Source: Gigaspora rosea
Taxonomy: Eukaryota; Glomeromycota; Glomeromycetes; Diversisporales; Gigasporaceae
Assembly (NCBI GenBank): GCA_003550325.1
Contig: QKWP01002135.1
Span: 1-64,000, forward strand
Length of the DNA: 64,000 bases
Direction of reading: 5' to 3'
Part shown: piece after piece, positions 56,414 through 64,000 of the stretch
How the letters are laid out: each line of letters starts with the position of its first letter
Position numbering within the stretch: the stretch's first letter is position 1
Translations under genes and position numbers: made by a program
Notes under the pieces: generated by a model
Told to the model about the DNA's origin: nothing
Databases searched by the model: none
What the model saw: only the letters and a program-made list of their open reading frames with translations

Positions 56414-57142
56414 CGCTCAGAAGCTAGATCCCCGCCTTCTCATGATAAATCACTCGAAGCCAGAAAGTAGATAAACTCTAAACTGATTACTATATTTTGT
56501 TTTTTGAGCTTGTGAAAAAAACAGGTGAGACATGGCAATGAGACTTTGAAATATGTATAATAAGTTTCACCTTAGATAAGTCTTCCCTCGGATAAGTCTC
56601 ACCTTTGATCGGATAGGTCTTACCTCTGATCGGATAAGTCTCACCCCTAATAGCTAAATCTCACTTCTGATCGGATAAGTCTCATCCTAATAGCTAAGTC
56701 TCACCTCTGCGAAGTGAGACTTAGCATTTTTTGTCCTTTGCTAGATAGTGTTAAATCACGTTTTGAATTAATTCTAGGATAACATAGAAAATAGTATGCA
56801 TTTTAGGCTTGAATGGGCTCACAGAGAAGCACACTCAGACACTTCGGTCCTCGGTGCTCTCTGCTCGTTTCAAGGGCAAGCGAGATAGCATAATTGTTTT
56901 GTTATCTTGTTTGGGATTAAAAACATAGCCAGAGCGTTAACAAAAACTATGTACTCCTTAATGTTGGAAGCCTAAATTTAGGAGTAAGAAAAGTAAGTTA
57001 ACAGGATTTGGCTCTAGCATAATTTAGAGATTGAATTCGATATATGATTAAATATATCTAGAAGGATCTGTAGAGAGGGATTGGAGGCCATTTTGAATAC
57101 ATCACTGACATCTGACCCCAGAACCCCCCTTTTCGCTCTACT
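56414..57142 (-). repeat. Right terminal inverted repeat, about 729 bp
   Basis: Inverted copy of 44233-44960 with scattered substitutions and small indels, including the tandem GATCGGATAAGTCTCACC units at 56575-56705. It ends CGCTCTACT directly before TATCT. Confidence 0.9.
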
Positions 57143-60100
57143 TATCTAAGTAAACCTGAATACTTATCCGCGGCCTAAACCTAGTAATTTAATATTTTCA
57201 AAAACATTAGAAGAATAAATTCCAATAATATAGTATAGAAGATTATATTGTAGAATATGTGTATGTAGTATGAAGTGAAGAAGAGTATTGAAAATTGTTA
57301 ACGGAGATATGGTAGTAATTTTGAGAGAAGTAAGTATATCTGTAATTATACTAATAACAGATTGTTAAATATTATTGTTATTGTTTGAGCAGAGGAGTAA
57401 GTGTAAAGTATCTTCAGTATTTGAACAGTGGCAGCATTTTGATGTGAGATATAAATAAGGATAACGAATATAAAGATTTTTCATAGTTGGAAGATTGTTA
57501 GTTAAGATTTTAATTCTAAAAGAATATTTAAAATGATTGTGTTCAAGTGTATTTAGTATATTAAAACATAATGTCCAATTAATTTTAGGTATATTTTTAA
57601 ATATTTTAAGAGTAGACCAAGAATATAGTTCTTGTATAGTATATATATTTTTGATAAAGGTTTGTATTTTGAAAGGAAATAAGATGATTATGCCATTGAA
57701 AATAGATTGGCAAATTTAGAAAATTATTAGTAATTTTAAGTATTGGTTTATTCGTTTCACGTTTTGCAAGTAAGTTTGCTTGATTGTAGAATGAGTTAAG
57801 ATGTGATTTGACTTTGTGTAGAGTGAATGAGATGTTTTTGATAGATTTAATTTGATTAATAATGGATATAATGTCCCAATTTTTGTTTTGTATAGGTTTG
57901 GAAAAGTGTATTTGTTTTAAATTTTTAATTGCAGTATTGTTAGCTAAATGAATATTTAAATAGCTATTATTAGGAGTTGCAAAAAGGAGAGAAATAGTTG
58001 CTTCAAGTTCAGTTCGTGTTGTATCAAAGTATGAATTAGTTGCTGCATTAAATTTGATGAAAGTGTTATTTTCACAGATCCAGCCAATCCCAGATTTGAT
58101 ATTTGATGATTGTGTATTTTGTATTAAGGCATTAGTGTAAAAGTGAAGTTCCTGTGAACTGAGATTTTAAATAAGTGGTAGAAGGCTAGTAAGTTGATGT
58201 TGATAGGTGGTATGATTGGTTACGTTATGTATAAGTTGTATTTCTTGTATAGGGATATAAATTTGTGGCATAGAATGAGAAAAAGTTGTGGTATTGGTAT
58301 TGGTAAGGTTGAATATTTTGAATATATGGATTAGAGCAAGAATTTCTTTGTAATCTATTTGAATATATATTGGATAATTAGATATACTAATTTGGTTATA
58401 GGACAGATTAAATGATGTGAAGGTATTTGAAAAAGGAAAGGTATTGGGTAGTAGTTGTATAAAGCCTGAGTTTGAAGGTTTCATATTATATATTGTAGTT
58501 TTTGATAGAGAGGTTTAATGTGATAAGAAAATAATATTGTTAGAGTTATAGTGTATTTGTATAAGAAAAAAAAGATTAGAAGATAATAAAGGAGAAAGAA
58601 GATATGTTGTATTAATGAAGGAGTTAATTGAGGGTAAATGAAGATGAGGCCACGTAGTTATGATTGTTTTCTCTTGTATAAATTAAGAATATTAGAAAAC
58701 CATAATGGTTGCTAACTCTTAGTAGCTTTGTTAGTACATAAGTAAATATTATTCCATGGAAGAATATATTTATTGTTTGCAGTAGTAATTTGTTCAATAA
58801 CTAATAACCAATTATTTCTCAAACTATTGATTATAGAAGTTTGTGGTTTTGAAGGGAGTATATCATAGATTAGATGTAGATTAGAGAAGAAATCTGGAAG
58901 GTGGGAATTAAGTGAAAGATTTGATAATGTAATATTGTTTTTGGCTAATTGTGAGAGTTGAAAGATAAGTGTGAAGTTTTTAGTTTTATGAATATGGGAG
59001 ATAAGTAAGTTTTGGGTAAGATTGGGAGACCATACTTTGGCTAGCCATGATTTAATACATGTAAGACCAATATTTTTAAGGATTGGACTAGAGTTAAAGA
59101 TACGTTCAATATTAGTAGCACTTGTTTTTTGAATCAAATTGCTAAGGGTTGGTAAATTAAATATTATAGGATTAGTAAGAACTATATTGTTAGTGTTTTT
59201 GGCAATAGAGAGCATTTTCTTGGTTTGAATAGTAAAAAGGCGGGATAGTTTGGTTTAAAGGTTATTGTGAATAATGCATATTTGTAGAAAGTATTCAATA
59301 GAGAGTTGGAGTATGAGATTAAAGAGAGATGAAATTTGTAAAGGTATAAGTTTTTTGTATTTTATTAGACAAATAAAGTTTTCAATTTTGTTAATAATAG
59401 TATCAAATGTTGGTTTGGTTGAACCATTTCCATCAAGATAGATACCTAAATATCTAATGATATCATTAAATATTTTGGGTAAAATAGGTTGATTATTAAA
59501 TAAAAGAGGAGTTGTTTGGGATCTATCTCTTAATTTGTTATGCAAACATATTTGCCTGCGAAAATTTTAAAATTTTAAATTGTTTAAATAAAACCTTAAT
59601 ATTAATTTAGCTATATACTTCTAAGTAAAAAATATAATATTAGTTTTGTTTTATCAACTTTATTATAAAATTTTTTTAAAATTATTAAAAAACTTTGGTG
59701 TAATAAAAGTTTAAAGTTTTTGTTTTGGAACTTTTACTATAGAATTTTTTCTTTAGGTTTTCTCAAATTTTATATGTTCCTGTCTATAAAAAAAATTTTC
59801 ACTTTTAATACAAGTCCTAATTTTTACAAGTAAATCATTTAAAGTCAAATAATGAAAGTTGTCATCCTTTATATAAACTACAAAGTTGTATAAGAAACTA
59901 TATTTTTAAAACCAATATTTAAAAAATTCGCCAAGATATTGTAAAATATTTTTTTAATTAAAAAATTTCTTAAAAATTTAATATTTTCAGCTTATAAGCA
60001 ACATAAACTTTTTGTCTTATAATATAAGTTCAAATAATTCAAAAATATAATCCTTGTTCTTAAATATTATAATACCAAATTTTATTTAAATATCTTAAAT

Positions 60101-60500
60101 GATTATAAAACTAGATCAGAGGTATATTTATAGTAATTATACAGGCAAATTTGTCTGCGAACCTCTACAAAGTAAGGAATAGGATTAGGTCGAATATGAA
60201 ATAGATCAGACAGATTTTGAAGGATTAACTTCTATATTATTAATTTTGTAGAGTTCAGATGTGTCATTAAGAATATTTTGCATAGTAGTAGGGCTTTCAC
60301 AAAGCCATGTTGTATCATCTATATAGGCTAATGGTGAGATTGAAATACTACTAGTAGTAGTATTAGTAATTATATCAAGAGGGGGTTGTGAGTCAATTTT
60401 GAGTAAATAGTTTTGGTATTTTTGATGGATAAAGGTAAGGATAGGGTCGTAGTAAATTTTCCAAAGTAAAGGAGAATAGGTTTCTCTTTGTTCTATTCCA
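57143..60500 (-). pseudogene. LINE (non-LTR retrotransposon), RT and RNase H, decayed
   Basis: From 60495 to about 60190 the minus strand reads GIEQRETYSPLLWKIYYDPI, ..., SPLAYIDDTTWLCESP and INNIEVNPSKSV: RT domains with the catalytic YIDD. After an insertion (about 59546-60165) it continues with RYLGIYLDGNGSTKPTFD (59545-59255), the thumb region, and further fragments at 59215-58712. RNase H follows (58484-57730): IQIDYKEILALIHIF, GIGWICEN, TRTELEATISL, LANNTAIKN and LHKVKSHLNSFYNQANLLAK. The 3' UTR runs to 57143 and resumes at 44232-44100 beyond the 12.9 kb element. The 5' half (endonuclease, ORF1) is missing, replaced by the palindrome at 60548. Many frame changes; inactive. Confidence 0.8.
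59546..60165. repeat. AT-rich insertion within the LINE
   Basis: Similar words stand at both borders (ATATTTGCCTGCGAA at about 59549, AAATTTGTCTGCGAA at about 60148), as expected of a target duplication of about 15 bp. The 600-bp interior is AT-rich and non-coding. It separates the RT active-site region from the thumb region. The family is unknown. Confidence 0.45.
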
Positions 60501-60547
60501 GACTAGATATTAATAGGGGAGGTGTGACTATGAGCAGTAATGATTCT

Positions 60548-61165
60548 TGCTTGTCTTGATAAATATTTACTAATTTTAAATTAGTAATTATATATAAAAT
60601 TATACTCCAAACAACTTTACTTAGGCGACTAAAATAGGTTACCTTGTAAGAAAAATGGATTATCCATGTACTAAAGTTAAATTTTGTGAGTTTTAAATAT
60701 AAAACACCTTTTTTTATCAAGATAACCAACCTACTTTGGGTGCTTAAACAAAGTTGTTCAGCATGCAATTTTACTTATATTTAAATCAAAACGTGTTTTC
60801 TTAGCTATTTACTAGATAAAAATGGGTCAAAGTTAGAAAAACATTTTTTTAAAAAAAATTTTTTAAAAAAATGTTTTTTTCTAACTTCAACCCTATTTTT
60901 CACCTAGTAAATAGCCAAGAAAATGTGGTTTGACTTTAAATACAAGTAAAATTGCATGCTGAACAACTTTGCTTAAGTGCCCAAAGTAGGTTATCTTGAT
61001 AAAAAAGAGGGTTTATATTGAAAACTCAAAAAATTTAACTTTAGTACATAGATAATCTATTTTTCTTACAAGGTAACCTACTTTAATTGCCTAAGTAAAG
61101 TTGTTTAGAGCATAATTTTACATATAATTACTAATTTAAAATTAGTAAATATTTGTTTTTGGCAA
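60548..61165. repeat. Large palindrome of about 620 bp
   Basis: Centre near 60857 (A-run meeting T-run). The arms of about 300 bp share, among others, AAATATTTACTAATTTTAAA, TTATCCATGTACTAAAGTTA and TTGTTCAGCATGCAATTTTA with their complements. No target duplication is obvious. It abuts the broken 5' side of the LINE RT. A 91-residue frame at 60493-60768 is read from it and is not a gene. Confidence 0.75.
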
Positions 61166-61845
61166 GATTACATTTTCGAGTTGTGCAAAAAATGGCAGAA
61201 TAGTAACTTGGCAAAAAAAGTAAGTTTATTTTTCTTTTTTTGCTCTATATAATTGCAAAATTTAATTTTAAATTAATATGTAGATTGAAACTAATCTTGG
61301 CTAACAAGTTTATAATAATTTTATATATTTTTTGTATAATTTTATATATAACAAAAAACTGGTTCAAAAAAGTGTACCAAATTGTATTACTAATAATTTT
61401 AGATTAAAGAGTATATATATATATATAAAATTAAGTACTAAAAACTTTTAATTAGAAGCACAAAACTAGTTTACATAATAAAATTTCAAGTTATTTAAAA
61501 TTTTTGATTGTTTTTATAATTTTTTTCAATTTTTTGTTTATTTTGTTATACAAGATCCTATGATCTAATTGCCAATTATATTAACCTGCAATATTGCAAT
61601 TTGTGATATTAAACAACTTCTTTTTTAAGATACTATTGTTTTTTCTTCTTTTATTATAGATCAGATTTTATAATATATTAAATATTTTGCAAAGTAGTTT
61701 TATATTTTTTACCAAATATATTTTGCAAATATTTCTTTTGTAAATATTTTTTTTTGTTTATTTTTAAATATGTTTTAATATTTTATTTTAAAAATCTATT
61801 CTTTATTATTTTTTTACTTTATTACTATTATTTCTTTTTTTTTGT
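61166..61845. other. No gene; AT-rich, partly repeated
   Basis: 61190-61380 is an inverted relative of 43400-43600. The rest is T-rich without coding signal. Confidence 0.45.
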
Positions 61846-64000
61846 TGTTAAGTCGAGGTTTTGCCTTTATCTTTATTAATAAAATGTGTGAGATTCCTTA
61901 AGGGGTTTCCCAAATTGCAAATTATTATACAAGAATTAAGACTCAGACTATAGATAAACTAATTCTATCTAAATTATCTGCATCCTAAACCTACTAGAGT
62001 GGTTAAAACTCATCTAGATTTGGATGTGAAGAATAGAATTAGTAGAGCAGCTATATTTGATCCAATTGTATGACCAAATGTCTATTTTTTCTAAGTGCTA
62101 GCCCAAGTGGGCAAGTATTTGTATTGTTTTCATGTAATTGGTCTGGTAGGCCGTATATACAATTATAGGTGTATAGAGCTTTGTTGTGTGAGAATGTACG
62201 TGTAGATTTAGTAGATATAGAGTGAGGAGGTTGTTGTAACAGATTTTGTGAAGTTTTCCAGTTTGCGAGTTTTATACAATATGGTTTCCATAACTGTTCA
62301 TAAATTTTTTGTTAACAATAGTGTTAGATGCATTTTTGTAGGAGGTATATTGAGATACAATGTTGATAAGTGATAAAGAGATAAAACCCTGAATTGTAGT
62401 ATAAAAAGTTGTAGTATTAAAGGGTATAAATTGTGTAGGGGAAAAACAGTAGTGTGTTATAAGATTGTTACATAGTTGCTGTAGTTCATTGGATGTTATA
62501 TCTGATAAATCTGAAAAGGAAAAGTTTCTAATTGCATTTTGGATAATAGTTAATATATTGTTTGAATCTGAGCAAAGTAGCCAGTGGAGTAGTAGTGGAG
62601 TTGGTGGTCTGTTTGGTTGCATGTAATACAAGTAGAATGTATTTGAAGAGAAGGGTTTGTAGAAATAAAGTGGGAAAGGGTAGGAAGTATATGTAGCATA
62701 CATTTAATTCAAAATGATTTTTGAAAACAAAGTTGGAAATTGGTATAGTTATAGATGCACTTGTGGTTGTGATTGAGATATAGCCAGGTTGAATTCCAAT
62801 TAATTTGTTGAGAAAGAGGAATAATTTGTTGAATTCTGTGTTGAGAGGACCACATATCAATAGTATGTGCATTGCAGATATTTTTTATAGTATAACATGT
62901 TGGTTGCTCAATATTATGTTTTTTGTAAATAAAGGTAAAAGATGAGTTATAAATATTATGGTGCTGGAATTCTAAAATAGGTGAGAAAAAATAGTTTTTT
63001 GCAAGTTCATCAGCTTTATTGTTGTATTTATTGTTGCTATGTGCTTGCACTTTGTGTAGTGTAATATTGAAAGGGTATGATTCGATAAGATTAAGAAGAG
63101 TATGCCAAATAGGCCAGTAATTGTAAGAATAAAGTTTGTTGTGATTGTGAGTATGAGAAGTAAGTGTATTGTAATTTGAAATAATGGATTGAGAATTAGT
63201 ATATATGTCTATATTGCTATTTCGAGGACAAGTACAAATTGCAGATAGTATAGCAATTAGTTTAGCTTTGTATGAAGATGGCCGGCCAGTTTTGAATTTG
63301 TGCAGAGAAAGAATAAGAAATATTGTTATTAAAAACTTGAATCCATGCAATTCCCATGGAGCATCTTGGGTTGGAGATATTAATAACTGAACCATCAGTA
63401 TAAAAACAAAAAATTTGAAAGTAGAGAATTAGATTGTGCTATAGATTGGAGTTTTGTAGTAGCTGAAGAAGTTAAAAAAATATCTAAAATAGGGTTGTTG
63501 TATATTATTATTTGGGGAAGGGAGGAGTATTGATGAAATGACAGAATGCAATAGAATATAGCAAATCAAGATGATTAGCATTAAGTTGAAGTTTGTTTGT
63601 AAGTTGAGTATAGGTTTTTCTACCTAAAAATTTGGTAGATATAGTAGCTGATATATCTAAAGTACAGGCATTCTGGATTCTATTTGAATTAAGGGAACAT
63701 TCTAAACAGAGAGTGCAATGTATATCAGGAGTAGGGTATAGAGATATAATGCTATAATCAGTTTGAATATTCCAATGTGTTATAGAAATAGTATTAGTAG
63801 TATAGTTAAATTGTTGAGCTTTTCCAATTATAATTTCTTGCTCGAGGTAGGAAATGAGCCAAGGTTTGGATTTAGGATTAAAGTGGCCAGTTTGAAATGA
63901 AAGTGAATTAATATTAAAGAGATGTAAAGAGGAGTTAATATGACGGGTAGTAATATTGGATAAAATTTTATTTTCAAGTACAAAGAACCAATTAGGTATT
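61846..64000 (-). pseudogene. Second LINE copy, 3' half, runs off the window
   Basis: The 3' end shares GAGGTTTTGCCTTTATCTTT and TTATCTGCATCCTAAACCTA words with the first LINE. RNase H lies at 63395-62709: RPSSYKAKLIAILSAICTCP, IDIYTNSQSIISNYN with the aspartate-region residue changed or shifted, and LHKVQAHSNNKYNNKADELA, with the conserved H and D. A C-terminal region follows in other frames (62872-62272), probably the Cys/His tail found after RNase H in such LINEs. Upstream frames (63.4-64.0 kb) are broken. RT would lie beyond the right edge. The two LINE copies are clearly related but diverged. Confidence 0.75.

Larger units (their letters stand above)
44233..57142. mobile_element. 12.9 kb Maverick/Polinton-like element with Gag-protease module
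   Basis: Termini AGTAGAGCG.../...CGCTCTACT with inverted repeats of about 730 bp. The flanks TATCT (44228-44232, 57143-57147) are a 5-bp duplication, checked against an undisturbed LINE copy near 43201. Genes: cysteine-rich ORF (minus), small ORF (plus), retrovirus-type integrase (minus), Gag/zinc-knuckle/aspartyl protease (plus), HTH-like ORF, two small ORFs and family-B DNA polymerase (all minus). Polymerase plus integrase plus long TIRs and a 5'-AG terminus fit Maverick/Polinton elements. I find no jelly-roll capsid, FtsK-like ATPase or adenovirus-type protease. Several frameshifts and stops show this copy is no longer autonomous. Confidence 0.85.

Noticed and set aside
60493..60768. 91-residue minus-strand ORF
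   Set aside because: Read from one arm of the large palindrome; no conserved motif.

Overview
The window looks like nuclear DNA of a very AT-rich, transposon-laden fungus. An arbuscular-mycorrhizal fungus of the Rhizophagus/Glomeromycotina type is the best guess. That guess is inference, resting on base composition, short introns (about 70-150 bp), the element mix (DIRS, hAT, LINE, Polinton-like) and a DUF262/DUF1524 gene with introns. Host genes are few. I can support a cysteine-rich fragment (142-653, minus), a four-exon DUF262-DUF1524 (GmrSD-like) gene (18321-20294, plus) and a three-exon seven-membrane-segment protein (36196-37903, minus). Almost everything else is mobile DNA.

Layout. 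1.2-12.66 kb: a decayed DIRS-type tyrosine-recombinase retrotransposon on the minus strand. It is split by an element with a TTA target duplication (5019-11425), which itself holds a long palindrome, a PIF/Harbinger-type MITE, a small hAT MITE, a SINE-like retroposon and a 4.3 kb hAT element. 12.7-16.5 kb: a second hAT element with a perfect 8-bp target duplication and a transposase broken by one stop codon; it carries a 144-bp piece that looks bacterial. 17.6-34 kb: the DUF262 gene followed by a graveyard of fold-back elements and MITEs (several with exact 3-, 4- or 8-bp target duplications), a dead Tc1/mariner transposase and a 10/11-bp minisatellite. 36-38 kb: the membrane-protein gene. 40.6-43.3 kb: a tandem duplication split by a non-autonomous hAT element, then a LINE 3' end.

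44.2-57.1 kb is the most interesting region: a 12.9 kb element bounded by about 730-bp terminal inverted repeats and a 5-bp target duplication (TATCT). It encodes a Maverick/Polinton-type integrase and a family-B DNA polymerase with a recombination-endonuclease-VII-like domain. Where Polintons usually carry jelly-roll capsid, FtsK-like ATPase and adenovirus-type protease genes, I see a coiled-coil/Gag-like protein with a CCHC zinc knuckle and a retropepsin-like aspartyl protease. The element also holds an HTH-like gene, small cysteine-rich or coiled-coil ORFs, and a family of short palindromes scattered between and inside its genes. It sits in the 3' UTR of a LINE whose two halves lie at 44.1-44.2 kb and 57.1-60.5 kb. 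A second LINE copy runs from 61.85 kb off the right edge.

How parts work together (inference). Integrase, polymerase and long TIRs would form the self-replicating integration machinery of the 12.9 kb element; Gag plus protease would form a particle or nucleoprotein shell. This copy is decayed by indels in A-runs and by stops. Many stops here fit C-to-T (or G-to-A) transitions.
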